Of a stretch of 60,083 nt of DNA, positions 8,882-20,253 are shown in pieces. The position numbers and the translations under genes are program-made. The notes under the pieces were generated by a model, which was given only the letters and a program-made list of their open reading frames with translations, was not told where the DNA came from and ran no database searches. The stretch comes from Firmicutes bacterium HGW-Firmicutes-1 (GTDB lineage Bacteria; Bacillota; Clostridia; Lachnospirales; Vallitaleaceae): NCBI GenBank assembly GCA_002841625.1, contig PHAG01000010.1:1-60083 (forward strand), read 5' to 3'. Within the stretch, counting starts at the first letter, position 1, and the number at the start of each line of letters is the position of its first letter.

Positions 8882-9724
8882 TTAAATTACTCTTGTACTA
8901 TGTCTTGTAACATGACAACTAATATTAATAGCTACCGGCAATCCGGCAATATGTGTTGGAAATACTTCTACTTTAACTCCCAAAACCGTAGTATTTCCCC
9001 CCAGACCTTGAGGACCAATTCCTAGTTCATTCGCTTTGTTAAGTAATTCCTTTTCTAATTCTTTTACATACTCTATTTTTGAAACATCACCCACTGGCCT
9101 CAACAATGCTTTTTTTGCTAAAATTGCTGCTTTTTCAAAGGTACCACCAATGCCAACCCCTACAACCATAGGTGGACAAGCATTACCACCAGCTGCTTCT
9201 ATCGTTTCTAGGATTACTCTCTTTGCACCCTCCATACCATCTGAAGGCGTAAGCATATAAATTCTACTCATATTCTCACTCCCAAAGCCTTTTGGAGCAA
9301 TTGTAATTTTTATATTTTCTCCTTTAACAATGTCATAATGAATGATTGCGGGCGTATTATCCTTTGTATTTTCTCTAAAAAAAGGGTCTCTAACAACTGA
9401 TTTTCTCAAATACCCTTCTTCATACCCTCTTCTTACACCTTCATGAATCGCCTCACTCAAATCACCATCAACAATTCTAACCTCTTGACCTATCTCAAAA
9501 AAAACAACCGCCATTCCAGTATCTTGACAAATTGGCATCTGTTTTTCACTAGCGATCTTTGAATTCTCAATTAATTGATCTAAAACCTCTTTACCAATTT
9601 CAGAACTTTCCTTTTTATAATACTCCTGAAAGGCACATAAAATATCTTTGCTTATATTATAATTTGAATCTATGCACAATTCTTTCACTACATTAATAAT
9701 CTCATTCACACCAATTTCTCTCAT
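8882..9724 (-). CDS. fumA: Fumarate hydratase class I, alpha (N-terminal) subunit
   Basis: A 280-aa subunit carrying the catalytic 4Fe-4S cluster of the two-subunit fumarase. Three candidate cluster cysteines are visible in conserved settings: ICQDTGMAVVF (about residue 65), GNACPPMVVGVGIGG (about 185) and ISCHVTRHS near the C-terminus. The ATG at 9724 follows AGGAGG. The matching beta subunit gene is downstream, separated by the double-hairpin repeat. In an anaerobe this pair would run the malate-fumarate step of a partial TCA cycle. The symbol denotes the alpha subunit; some relatives act on tartrate. Confidence 0.85.
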   Translation of the reverse strand: MREIGVNEIINVVKELCIDSNYNISKDILCAFQEYYKKESSEIGKEVLDQLIENSKIASEKQMPICQDTGMAVVFFEIGQEVRIVDGDLSEAIHEGVRRGYEEGYLRKSVVRDPFFRENTKDNTPAIIHYDIVKGENIKITIAPKGFGSENMSRIYMLTPSDGMEGAKRVILETIEAAGGNACPPMVVGVGIGGTFEKAAILAKKALLRPVGDVSKIEYVKELEKELLNKANELGIGPQGLGGNTTVLGVKVEVFPTHIAGLPVAINISCHVTRHSTRVI

Positions 9725-9788
9725 TTTATCCTCCTATCTGGCCATTTTCATTTGCTAATGTATTCATTTTAATATATACGTATACAAC

Positions 9789-9817
9789 AAAGTGGTTATA
9801 CCCTGTACAACCACTTT
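9789..9817 (-). terminator. Hairpin after gyrA
   Basis: AAAGTGGTT and AACCACTTT form a perfect 9-bp stem around an 11-nt loop, 12 nt beyond the gyrA stop codon. The T-tract is poor on the minus strand and better on the plus strand, so it is a modest terminator for gyrA. Confidence 0.5.
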
Positions 9818-9828
9818 ATTTTTACATT

Positions 9829-12297
9829 CTATTCTTCTTCATTCTCTATCTCAAACACGTCTTTAATCTTTGCGATACTTGCAATATTGATATGTTCATC
9901 AATATTCATTAATTTAACACCTGATGTAACACGTCCAGATTGAGAAATTTCTTTAGCACGTATTCTAATAATAATACCTTGATTCGTTACTAACATAACA
10001 TCATCATCAATATTAACAGCCTTCATACCTATAACATTACCCGTTCTATCATTAATCTTATAGAATTTAACCCCTTTACCTCCACGTCTTTGGATGGTAA
10101 AGCTCTTAATTTTCGTTCTCTTTCCTAGACCATTTTGAGATACAACTAGTATATCAGAACCTTGCGATAATAATTGCATACCTATTAATTCATCATCATC
10201 ATTTAAATTCATACCTCTAACACCCATTGAGGTTCTACCCGTTGATCTAACATCATCTTCATTAAATACGATGCATTGTCCATGCTTCGTACCTAAAATA
10301 ATCTGTTGACTTCCATCCGTTAATTTAACTTCGATTAAATCATCTTCTTCTTTTAGGACGATTGCTTGCAAACCACTCACTCTAATATTTACATAATCCA
10401 TAATACTAGATTTTTTGATTACACCTTTTTTTGTCGCCATAATCAAAAATTTATCTGCTTCATATTCCTTTAAAGGAATAACTGCTGTTATTTGTTCACC
10501 AGGATCTAATTGTAGCAAGTTCACAATAGCTGTTCCTCTTGCTGTTCTTCCAGATTCTGGTATTTCATACGCTTTCATTCTATAAACCTTACCTTTGTTG
10601 GTAAAGAATAAAATATAATGATGGGTTGAAGTAATGAAAATATTTTTAACGAAATCTTCTTCCCTTGTTTGCATCCCTTTTATTCCCTTACCACCTCTAT
10701 TTTGGCTTTTATAAGTATCCATTGGAATTCTTTTAATATAGCCAAGATAAGTCATAGTAATCGTAGTTTCTTCTACTTCAATTAAGTCCTCGATGGATAT
10801 TTCACTGTCATCATAGGTTAATTGAGTTCTTCTCTTATCACCAAATTTTTCTCTAATGATTAAGATTTCTTCCTTAATAACCTTATATAAAATATTTTCA
10901 TCGCCTAAGATAGCTCTTAATTCTTTGATTTTCTCAAGTAACTCTCTATATTCTTCTTCAAGTTTTTCTCTTTCTAAACCTGTTAAAGCTCTAAGACGCA
11001 TATCTACAATTGCTTGCGCTTGAACATCGGAAAATGCAAAGGCTTCAATTAAATTACTTTTAGCTTCTGCAGTGTTCTTGGAAGCTCTAATAATTCTAAT
11101 GATTTCATCAATTGCATCCAATGCTTTTAGCAAGCCTTCTAAAATATGTGCTCTATCTTCCGCTTTTTGAAGATCAAATTTAGTTCTTCTCGTTACAACA
11201 TCCTTTTGATGCTCTAAATAATATTCAAGCATTTGCTTTAAATTAAGAACCTTAGGCTCATTTTTTACTAATGCAAGCATATTAATACCAAAAGTATCTT
11301 GTAATTGTGTATGCTTGTATAACTGATTTACAACTATATTGGCATTTGAATCTCTTTTTAATTCAATAACAATTCGCATACCTGTTCTATCAGATTCATC
11401 TCTTAAATCAGAAATACCATTGATTTTTTTATCTTTTACAAGATCAGCAATTTTTTCAATTAAACGTGCCTTGTTCACTTGAAATGGCAATTCCGTTACA
11501 ATAATTTTTTGTCTATTACTAGCGGTGGTTTCTATTTCAAGGGCAGCTCTTACTTTTACTTTTCCTTTTCCAGTTCTATATGCTTCTAAAATACCTGTTT
11601 TACCTAATATTTTAGCAGCTGTTGGAAAATCAGGACCTTTTACGATTTTAATTAACTCTTCAATATCTGTTTCTTTGTTTTCCAATACATGATTATCAAT
11701 AATCTTAACCACTGCATCAATTATTTCTCTAAGGTTATGCGGCGGAATATTAGTTGCCATTCCTACTGCAATTCCAGAGGTTCCGTTAACCAATAGATTT
11801 GGATATCTTGCAGGTAGAACAGATGGTTGCTTCAAGGATTCATCAAAGTTTGGAACAAAATCTACAGTATCCTTTTGAATATCTGCTAACATATCCATTG
11901 CCATTTTACTAAGTCTAGCTTCGGTATAACGCATTGCTGCTGCACTATCTCCATCAACAGAACCGAAATTACCATGTCCATCAACTAACAAATACCTAGT
12001 AGAAAAATCTTGTGCCATTCTAACCATCGCTTCATAAATAGAACTGTCACCATGAGGATGGTACTTACCCATTGTATCCCCAACGATACGTGCTGATTTA
12101 CGAAATGGTTTATCTGGAGATAAGTTCAACTCACTCATTGCATAAAGAATTCTTCTTTGAACAGGTTTTAATCCATCTCTTACGTCAGGTAATGCACGAG
12201 ATGCGATAACACTCATTGCATAATCTATATAAGATTTCTTCATTTCTTCCTGTAAATCTACACCAATAATCTTGTCAAAATCTTCATTCTCATTCAT
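9829..12297 (-). CDS. gyrA: DNA gyrase subunit A
   Basis: An 822-aa breakage-reunion subunit of DNA gyrase, which introduces negative supercoils ahead of replication forks. The N-terminal domain holds the catalytic tyrosine in [10 protein letters not shown] (about residue 123) and the quinolone-resistance region [10 protein letters not shown], with wild-type-like Ser and Glu. The C-terminal beta-pinwheel carries the GyrA box QRRGGKG near residue 740, which separates gyrase from topoisomerase IV ParC. It ends in an acidic tail. The gene follows gyrB after 34 bp with GGGAGG upstream of the ATG, the classic gyrB-gyrA order near oriC. Confidence 0.97.
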   Translation of the reverse strand: MNENEDFDKIIGVDLQEEMKKSYIDYAMSVIASRALPDVRDGLKPVQRRILYAMSELNLSPDKPFRKSARIVGDTMGKYHPHGDSSIYEAMVRMAQDFSTRYLLVDGHGNFGSVDGDSAAAMRYTEARLSKMAMDMLADIQKDTVDFVPNFDESLKQPSVLPARYPNLLVNGTSGIAVGMATNIPPHNLREIIDAVVKIIDNHVLENKETDIEELIKIVKGPDFPTAAKILGKTGILEAYRTGKGKVKVRAALEIETTASNRQKIIVTELPFQVNKARLIEKIADLVKDKKINGISDLRDESDRTGMRIVIELKRDSNANIVVNQLYKHTQLQDTFGINMLALVKNEPKVLNLKQMLEYYLEHQKDVVTRRTKFDLQKAEDRAHILEGLLKALDAIDEIIRIIRASKNTAEAKSNLIEAFAFSDVQAQAIVDMRLRALTGLEREKLEEEYRELLEKIKELRAILGDENILYKVIKEEILIIREKFGDKRRTQLTYDDSEISIEDLIEVEETTITMTYLGYIKRIPMDTYKSQNRGGKGIKGMQTREEDFVKNIFITSTHHYILFFTNKGKVYRMKAYEIPESGRTARGTAIVNLLQLDPGEQITAVIPLKEYEADKFLIMATKKGVIKKSSIMDYVNIRVSGLQAIVLKEEDDLIEVKLTDGSQQIILGTKHGQCIVFNEDDVRSTGRTSMGVRGMNLNDDDELIGMQLLSQGSDILVVSQNGLGKRTKIKSFTIQRRGGKGVKFYKINDRTGNVIGMKAVNIDDDVMLVTNQGIIIRIRAKEISQSGRVTSGVKLMNIDEHINIASIAKIKDVFEIENEEE

Positions 12298-12331
12298 TTA
12301 ACAGTATCCTCCCATTTGATATGGATTAATC

Positions 12332-14245
<1,914 letters not shown>

Positions 14246-14316
14246 CTAAATAATAGAGCAATTTATTAACTCACACTTTAATAGATATCAAAGTTTGATT
14301 AAATACGTTTTTATAT

Positions 14317-14440
14317 TTGCAAATGATTTACTTTCATATACGACAAGAAAATCGGCTGTATCATCTTAAAATCTTTCCTTGATACCTATCTACCTCTTTT
14401 CCAATTGCTAATGATTTACTTTCATATACGACAAAAAAAT
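14317..14440 (-). repeat. 83-88 bp hairpin repeat family, locus 1 (gyrB-recF spacer)
   Basis: A 25-bp sequence (AATGATTTACTTTCATATAC plus GACAA) occurs at 14322-14346 and again, identical, at 14410-14434, 88 bp apart. Read on the minus strand, the unit runs GCAATTGGAAAAGAGG ... ATTTTAA ... CAGCCGATTTTCTT ... ATGAAAGT. That is the same order of blocks as in the arrays at 55859-56055 and 59941-60083. The block GGAAAA...GCCGATTTTC can form a stem. The remainder of the 14234-14626 spacer shows no gene. Confidence 0.6.
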
Positions 14441-14626
14441 ATGGAACCAATTTCCTTCCATCATTCCTATTATATATGAATCCTTGTTTTATTGCAAATT
14501 TTAAGCGAAATATTTATAACAAATCACTTTTTATTGTCTTACCTAACTTTAATACTATTTAATGCTTTGTTATATGCTTCCGTGGAAATTATTAATTTTA
14601 TATAGAAAATATTTTATTTATCAAAA

Positions 14627-15706
14627 TTATTGAACCCATGAACCATTTTCAATTTTAATCATATTTTCAATTTTAATTTTACTATTGATAAAATCTTCAA
14701 TACCTGTACAAGTAATAATTGTTTGAATATCCTTAATATTTTCAATTAAATAACTTTGTCTCATTTCATCTAACTCTGATAAAACATCATCCAATAAAAG
14801 AATTGGATTATCTTCACCTAACGTTTTTATCAATTCGATTTCAGATAATTTCAATGAAAGTGCTGCTGTTCTTTGTTGACCTTGTGACCCATATTTTCTA
14901 ATGTCTATCCCATTGATTTCAAATTTCAAATCATCTTTATGAGGTCCTACAGATGTTGAACCTATAGAAATATCATATTGAATATTTTTAAATAATTTTT
15001 TTTCAAATTGATCTATTTCAACATTTCTTTCATAAAAAATATTACTATTTTCACACTCACCTGAAATTTTATAATGATTACTCTGGAAATAAGGATTTAA
15101 TTCATCTATAAAAATTTGTCTATGTTTCATAATATGTTTTCCATACTCAACCAATTGAAGATCCCATACTTCTAACTGATCCATATAACTACTATTTTTC
15201 TTAATAGTTTTTAAAAGATTATTTCTTTGCTTTAACACCAAATAATAGCTTTTCAGATGGTGATAATATATTGGATTAATTTGACACAATTCCAAATCAA
15301 TAAATCTTCTTCTTTCCTTTGGACCATTCTTAATTAAACCTAAATCTTCAGGAGAAAACATAATAATTTTCATTACACCAAATAATTCATTTAATTTTCT
15401 AATTGATACTTTGTTAATTGCAATTGACTTTTTATTATTTTTTCTAAGATGTACATCAATTAACTTTATTTGATTATCCTTAACAATCTCAACAGTTATA
15501 TGAGCTTCCTCTTGATGAAACAATATTAATTCTTTTATATTAGAAGTTCTATGAGATTTCGATGTTGAACATAAATAAATTGCTTCAAGAATATTTGTTT
15601 TTCCTTGCGCATTTTTTCCATATATAATATTGATATGGTCATCAAATAAAATTTTAGTATCTTCGTAATTTCTAAAATTTTTCAATGATATGGATTTGAT
15701 GTACAT
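14627..15706 (-). CDS. recF: DNA replication and repair protein RecF
   Basis: A 359-aa SMC-like ATPase that helps load RecA at gaps and stalled forks. The N-terminus has MYIKSISLKNFRNY and Walker A YGKNAQGKTN (about residues 29-38). The ABC signature YGSQGQQRTAALSLKL and Walker B PILLLDDVLSELD are near the C-terminus. The ATG at 15706 has GGAGTGAT upstream. It lies 15 bp after yaaA in the conserved dnaA-dnaN-yaaA-recF order. Confidence 0.95.
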   Translation of the reverse strand: MYIKSISLKNFRNYEDTKILFDDHINIIYGKNAQGKTNILEAIYLCSTSKSHRTSNIKELILFHQEEAHITVEIVKDNQIKLIDVHLRKNNKKSIAINKVSIRKLNELFGVMKIIMFSPEDLGLIKNGPKERRRFIDLELCQINPIYYHHLKSYYLVLKQRNNLLKTIKKNSSYMDQLEVWDLQLVEYGKHIMKHRQIFIDELNPYFQSNHYKISGECENSNIFYERNVEIDQFEKKLFKNIQYDISIGSTSVGPHKDDLKFEINGIDIRKYGSQGQQRTAALSLKLSEIELIKTLGEDNPILLLDDVLSELDEMRQSYLIENIKDIQTIITCTGIEDFINSKIKIENMIKIENGSWVQ

Positions 15707-15721
15707 TTTTTATCACTCCAT

Positions 15722-15928
15722 CTACTCTACTTTAAGGGAATGACCTATGAGTTCAATAACATCCCCTTTGACTATTTTTTTACCTCTTTGCATTTCTACA
15801 GCTCCATTTAATTTCACTTCTCCATTTAAAATTAATATCTTAGCATGAACACCTGAATCTGCTATACCTGCAAGTTTTAATAATTGTCCAAGTTTAATAA
15901 ATTCAGTATCTATTTTTATTTTTTTCAT
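15722..15928 (-). CDS. yaaA: S4-domain RNA-binding protein YaaA
   Basis: A 68-aa S4-like RNA-binding protein (MKKIKIDTEFIKLGQLLKLAG...). The S4 pattern is IKLGQLLKLAGI then GEVKLNGAVEMQRGKKIVKGD. In B. subtilis the homologue lies between dnaN and recF and affects ribosome assembly. The start is ATG 15928, with GTAGGAG eight nucleotides upstream; a GTG 9 nt earlier is less likely. Confidence 0.9.
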   Translation of the reverse strand: MKKIKIDTEFIKLGQLLKLAGIADSGVHAKILILNGEVKLNGAVEMQRGKKIVKGDVIELIGHSLKVE

Positions 15929-15948
15929 ATTACACACTCCTACTACTT

Positions 15949-17055
15949 TTAATTGTTTAATCTTATTGGTAAAATCAAATACTTATATTCGTTTCCATCT
16001 ATTTTTCTAATAATACATGGATTCAAGGCATTTGTAAATTGAAGATTAACAAGCTCATCATCAATAACCTTTAACGCATCTATTAAATATTTAGGATTAA
16101 AGGCTATTTCAATTTCATTTCCCTCTTTTTTTATGTCTATTTCCTCATATACATTTCCTATTTCGGTATTTGAAGTAATAATCATACTTTGGTCTTTAAT
16201 TTCAATTTTAATTGGATTTTTCTTATTTTCTCTTGTAATAAGAGCTGCTCTTTCTAAGCTTAAAATTGTATTTTTACGATCTACTGTTGCAATGATATCA
16301 TAATCTTTAGAAAATATTTGATCATATTTAGGAAAATCACCTTCTAACAATCTTGATACAACAATACTATCATCTAATTCAAATAAAATATGTTTGTCTG
16401 TATAGTAAATGGTTATGTAATCCTCTTCAAAGCTGGATAATATTTTATTGATTTCATTTAATGTTTTACCAGGCACAATAACTTTAAAATCTCTTACTTC
16501 ATGATCTAAATCTATTTCTCTAATAGATACCCTATATCCATCTACAGAAACAATATTGAATTTACCGTTTTTAACCTCTAATAATTCACCTGTAAAAATA
16601 GGTCTAATCTCTTCTATTGCAATTGAAAAAATTGTTTGTCTAATCATTTCTTTAAAAACACCTTGTTTAAGAGTAAAGGAATTGTTTTTTTCTATTTGTG
16701 GTAATTGAATAAATTCACTACCTGGTTGTCCTGAAATATTGAATTTTGATTTTTCACATTCAATAGTTGTTAAATGGTTTTCATCTACCGTAATCGTTAC
16801 TTCATTGTCAGGAAGCTTTTTTACAATTTCAGAAAATATTCTAGCTTCTAATGCAATGCTTCCATTTTCCCTAATAATAGCCTTTACAGTACTTTCAATA
16901 CCTAATTCTAAATCATTACTTATTAATTTTAATTCATCATTTGTAGCTTGTAGTAATATACATTGTAGTATAGGCAGTGTAGTTCTAGAGGATACTGCTT
17001 TCAATACAGTATTGACACCATTTAGTAAATCTAATTTGTTACATTTAATTTGCAT
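15949..17055 (-). CDS. dnaN: DNA polymerase III beta subunit (sliding clamp)
   Basis: A 368-aa sliding clamp that tethers the replicative polymerase. It has the three-domain clamp layout from MQIKCNKLDLLNGVNTVLKAVSSRTTLPILQCILL through GRVSIRE-like VDGYRVSIRE (about residue 175) to the C-terminal CIIRKIDGNEYKYLILPIRL, which fits the family's conserved end. The ATG follows AAAGGAGAT. It is separated from dnaA by 259 bp, so it may have its own promoter. Confidence 0.96.
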   Translation of the reverse strand: MQIKCNKLDLLNGVNTVLKAVSSRTTLPILQCILLQATNDELKLISNDLELGIESTVKAIIRENGSIALEARIFSEIVKKLPDNEVTITVDENHLTTIECEKSKFNISGQPGSEFIQLPQIEKNNSFTLKQGVFKEMIRQTIFSIAIEEIRPIFTGELLEVKNGKFNIVSVDGYRVSIREIDLDHEVRDFKVIVPGKTLNEINKILSSFEEDYITIYYTDKHILFELDDSIVVSRLLEGDFPKYDQIFSKDYDIIATVDRKNTILSLERAALITRENKKNPIKIEIKDQSMIITSNTEIGNVYEEIDIKKEGNEIEIAFNPKYLIDALKVIDDELVNLQFTNALNPCIIRKIDGNEYKYLILPIRLNN

Positions 17056-17314
17056 TGTGTATATCTCCTTTCGAGGTTTTGTATATAAATAATTAAATAT
17101 TTTTATAGTAATTCTAGTAATAAGCGCTGTTAATTTGTTGAAAAGTAGTCTAGAGCCTTATTTTAAAAGGGCTGAAATCTAGGTATAAGGTTGTTTATGA
17201 GTTAAAAACTTATTAGACTTCATTCACAGGACAAAAACAGTGGATATTTATTCCACAATCTATGTACAAGTTATCGTAATCTTATTCACAGGTTTTATTT
17301 AGGTGTATATTTGA
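17056..17314. promoter_or_regulatory. dnaA-dnaN spacer with a DnaA-box candidate
   Basis: Contains TTATTCACA at 17282-17290 (matches TTATNCACA) and looser relatives such as CATTCACAGG near 17221 and TTATTCCACA near 17250. In Firmicutes with bipartite origins the second DnaA-box cluster lies downstream of dnaA, so these are candidates for a second part of oriC. Only one good box makes this uncertain. Confidence 0.4.
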
Positions 17315-18673
17315 TTATTTGCCGGTTACCTTTTTGGTTAAAATAGAGATTGTATTAAATAGAAGCTGATCTGTTTTCATTTCGGAATTAATTTTTTCAT
17401 AACCGTGAATAATTGTTGTATGATCACGTTTTCCAAGCTTATTTCCAATTTGAGGTAAGGACATATCTGTTAAAGTTCTGCTAAGGTACATAACAATTTG
17501 TCTAGGATATGATATTTCTCTTGGTCTTTTTTTAGAGGTAATGTCTTCAGGATTTAAGTTATAGTGTTGAGAAACAACTTCAACAATGTATTCTATTGTG
17601 ATAGCAGGGTTTTCTTTAAGAGAAATAAGATCCTTTAATGCATCCTCTGCTAATTCCTTGGTAATTTGTTTATGAACTAGTGTTGAGTAAGCCACAATTT
17701 TATTTACAGCTCCTTCAAGCTCCCTTATATTAGAAGTAATATTGTTAGCTACATATTGATTTACTTCATTTGGTATATCTAAATTTTCAAGTTCAGCTTT
17801 TTTTCTAAGGATAGCCATACGTGTTTCGAAATCAGGAGCCTGAATATCAGCAGTTAAGCCCCATTCAAATCTAGACCTTAATCTTTCTTCGAGTGTTTCA
17901 ATTTCCTTTGGAGGACGATCAGAAGAAATGATTAATTGTTTTTTTGCTTCATATAAAGTATTAAAGGTATGGAAAAATTCTTCTTGTGTTCTTTCTTTAC
18001 CTGCAATAAATTGAATATCATCTACCAAAAGAACATCAATGTCACGATATTTTTTTCTGAAGTCTTCATTATTACCTGTTTTAATAGAATTAATAAGTTC
18101 GTTTGTAAATTTTTCAGAAGAAACATATAGAACCTTAGAATGAGGTGATTCATTCAAAATATTATGTGCTATGGAATGCATTAAATGAGTTTTGCCAAGC
18201 CCTACTCCACCATAAATAAACAAAGGATTATATGCTTCTGCAGGAGAGTCTGCAACAGCTAAAGAAGCAGCATGAGCTAATTTATTATTGTTACCAACGA
18301 CAAAAGTATCAAAAGTATATCTTGAATTTAAGTTATTGTGTTTTGAAGCAATACCAACCATAGCAGATCTACTAACAACAGTTTGATTTTCTTCATCAAT
18401 CATTTCATTAATTGAAGAAAGCTCTTTTGGTATGATAAACTTAATATCATAAGATTTACCAGTAACTTCATTAATAGCAATCATAATAATTTTTGAATAT
18501 TTTTTTTCAATATAATTTCTTTCAAGATCATTATCTGCTTTAATAATGACTAGATTGTTAGATACTTTAACAGGTTCTAGTGTTTCCAAAAATGTTTTAT
18601 AAGACATATTAGAAATATCGGATTCATTTTTTAATAAAGATTGTATCTCACTCCATTGATCTATTACGGACAT
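17315..18673 (-). CDS. dnaA: Chromosomal replication initiator DnaA
   Basis: A 452-aa AAA+ initiator. Domain I begins MSVIDQWSEIQSLL. After a short linker comes domain III with Walker A GGVGLGKTHLM (about residue 150) and Walker B VLLVDDIQFI, and the sensor region SSDRPPKEIETLEERLRSRFEWG. Domain IV has the DnaA-box-reading signature KRDHTTIIHGYEK near the C-terminus. The start is ATG 18673 with GGAGG six nucleotides upstream; a longer frame starting at 18739 lacks support. It binds the boxes at 18.96-19.19 kb just upstream. Confidence 0.97.
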   Translation of the reverse strand: MSVIDQWSEIQSLLKNESDISNMSYKTFLETLEPVKVSNNLVIIKADNDLERNYIEKKYSKIIMIAINEVTGKSYDIKFIIPKELSSINEMIDEENQTVVSRSAMVGIASKHNNLNSRYTFDTFVVGNNNKLAHAASLAVADSPAEAYNPLFIYGGVGLGKTHLMHSIAHNILNESPHSKVLYVSSEKFTNELINSIKTGNNEDFRKKYRDIDVLLVDDIQFIAGKERTQEEFFHTFNTLYEAKKQLIISSDRPPKEIETLEERLRSRFEWGLTADIQAPDFETRMAILRKKAELENLDIPNEVNQYVANNITSNIRELEGAVNKIVAYSTLVHKQITKELAEDALKDLISLKENPAITIEYIVEVVSQHYNLNPEDITSKKRPREISYPRQIVMYLSRTLTDMSLPQIGNKLGKRDHTTIIHGYEKINSEMKTDQLLFNTISILTKKVTGK

Positions 18674-18759
18674 AATATACCTCCAAAATATCTTATTATA
18701 TATATTAAAATCATCTAATATTAGAATTTTACAACTCAAAAGAATATATGACTTCTTTT

Positions 18760-18804
18760 ATTATAGGAAAGGTAGTCCTTTAAAGAACAGAACTTTCCTA
18801 TAAT
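18760..18804. promoter_or_regulatory. Perfect 12-bp inverted repeat in the dnaA upstream region
   Basis: ATTATAGGAAAG (18760-18771) and CTTTCCTATAAT (18793-18804) are exact inverted copies 21 bp apart, about 90-130 bp upstream of the dnaA start. Each arm ends in TATAAT, so the arms could also supply -10 boxes. It may be an operator or a leader hairpin for dnaA. Confidence 0.5.
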
Positions 18805-18959
18805 ACTTGAACAAAATAGAAAGAAATTCAAGGAAAAAAAAGAATATATTCATTTAGTTTGTTTCAATATATAAGATGTATACTTATATTACTCTAAAAA
18901 AAAGATTATTTCAATCCTATATTAGTGGGTATAAACGGTCTGTTTGTTAATAAATTATT

Positions 18960-19190
18960 AATTACACATTGTGAATAATGTGGATAAGTTTTATGAAATG
19001 AGATTATACACAAGGTGTTAATTATATAATAAACAAGGTGTTAATATATATTAATAGATATTTCTGTTTTTTATAAAGCATAATAAATAAAAATTAACAT
19101 TTGTAACCAATAATATGGGAATAAAAGTTTTAAACAATTTATCCACAGAAACAAAGGTTTCTTATGAAAAAATATGTGGATAAAAAAAAT
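18960..19190. other. oriC: Replication origin oriC: DnaA-box cluster
   Basis: Consensus TTATCCACA boxes are seen at 19139-19147 (plus), 19175-19183 (minus) and 18979-18987 (minus). Near-consensus boxes are TTATTCACA at 18970-18978 (minus, directly abutting the previous one) and TTATACACA at 19004-19012 (plus). Two ACAAGGTGTTAAT direct repeats (from 19010 and about 19033) are followed by very AT-rich DNA that could be the unwinding element. The location between dnaA and rpmH, with genes diverging to both sides, matches the Firmicute origin. Confidence 0.85.
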
Positions 19191-19212
19191 AAATAAATTA
19201 AAAATTTTCTTC

Positions 19213-19241
19213 TTGACTAAAGTGAACATATTTAATATAAT
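19213..19241 (+). promoter_or_regulatory. Sigma-A promoter of the rpmH-rnpA operon
   Basis: TTGACT (19213-19218), 17-bp spacer, TATAAT (19236-19241), about 125 bp before rpmH. Confidence 0.8.
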
Positions 19242-19365
19242 TGAAATAGTGCTTTTTCAAGGAGTGGACGATAATGCAGTAGATTCCGCCTTGTTATTAA
19301 AGCAATTTATATCATTAATTCATTTAAATTGATATAACTTCTGAATTTTAAAGGAGGTGCTTAGA

Positions 19366-19500
19366 GTGAAAAGAACATATCAGCCAAAGAAAAGACAAAG
19401 AAGTAGAGAGCATGGTTTTAGAAAAAGAATGGGTACTAAAAGCGGAAGAGCCATTTTAGCAAGTAGAAGAGCTAAGGGTAGAAAAAAATTGACAGCATAA
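19366..19500 (+). CDS. rpmH: 50S ribosomal protein L34
   Basis: A 44-aa, very basic protein beginning [20 protein letters not shown] and ending [11 protein letters not shown], the hallmark L34 sequence. It starts with GTG after the strong site AAGGAGG. It is a structural protein of the large ribosomal subunit and begins the rpmH-rnpA-yidD-yidC-jag series. Confidence 0.97.
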   Translation: MKRTYQPKKRQRSREHGFRKRMGTKSGRAILASRRAKGRKKLTA

Positions 19501-19520
19501 GGCCGCATTTTGTGGCCTTT
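19499..19520 (+). terminator. Short hairpin after rpmH
   Basis: AAGGCC and GGCCTTTT flank a 9-nt loop immediately after the rpmH stop codon. It may reduce read-through so that L34 is made in excess of RnpA. Confidence 0.55.
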
Positions 19521-19589
19521 TATACTATTTAATTACTAACCAATTTTTACCTTTTATCTAAAATAAACAATGAAAGCTAAGGTAAAAAT

Positions 19590-19940
19590 ATGAAAACTTA
19601 TATTTCTCTGAAAAACAGATTTGAATTTGATAGAGTGTATAACAACAAAAATTCATGTGGAAATAAGAATTTAGTGATGTATATATGCAAAAATGAATTA
19701 AATGTGAATAGATTAGGGCTTTCTATAAGTAAAAAGGTAGGAAATAGTGTAGTCAGACATAGAATTGGGCGTTTAATAAAAGAAAGCTATCGATTAAATG
19801 ATACGTCCATTTCTAATGGATATGATATTGTTATAGTTGCAAGAACTAGTGTTGTCGGTAAGTCATATCAAGAAGTTGAAGGATCATTACTACACTTATT
19901 TAAACTACACAAGCTACTATGTAAAGCCGATTATAAGTAG
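19590..19940 (+). CDS. rnpA: Ribonuclease P protein component
   Basis: A 116-aa basic protein that binds the RNase P RNA and aids 5' processing of tRNA precursors. The family signature is visible as RLGLSISKKVGNSVVRHRIGRLIKES (about residues 41-66), including the RNR-like core in degenerate form (RHRIGRLIKE). Length and position after rpmH are typical. Confidence 0.93.
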   Translation: MKTYISLKNRFEFDRVYNNKNSCGNKNLVMYICKNELNVNRLGLSISKKVGNSVVRHRIGRLIKESYRLNDTSISNGYDIVIVARTSVVGKSYQEVEGSLLHLFKLHKLLCKADYK

Positions 19941-20016
19941 AAGGAAATTGAAAAGTTTAAATATGAGAGCTTTTCTAATTTCCAATATCATGATTATGAA
20001 TAAGAGAAGTGATTAA

Positions 20017-20235
20017 ATGAATTTATTAAAGAGAAGTGTTTTATTACTAATTAGATTTTATAGAAAGTACATCTCTCCTTTAAAAAAACCATCTTGTATT
20101 TTTATACCAACATGTTCACAATATGCGCTAGACGCAGTAACTAAGTATGGGTTTTTTAAAGGATTATATTTAAGTATAAAAAGGATATTAAGGTGTCATC
20201 CATTCTCAAAGGGTGGATATGATCCAGTTCCATAA
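20017..20235 (+). CDS. yidD: Membrane protein insertion efficiency factor YidD
   Basis: A 72-aa protein with the YidD/DUF37 pattern: [29 protein letters not shown] and then [17 protein letters not shown]. The conserved cysteines and the closing GGYDPVP motif are intact. It supports insertion of membrane proteins by YidC, encoded 18 bp downstream. Confidence 0.95.
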   Translation: MNLLKRSVLLLIRFYRKYISPLKKPSCIFIPTCSQYALDAVTKYGFFKGLYLSIKRILRCHPFSKGGYDPVP

Positions 20236-20253
20236 TTAATTGGAGGATATACA

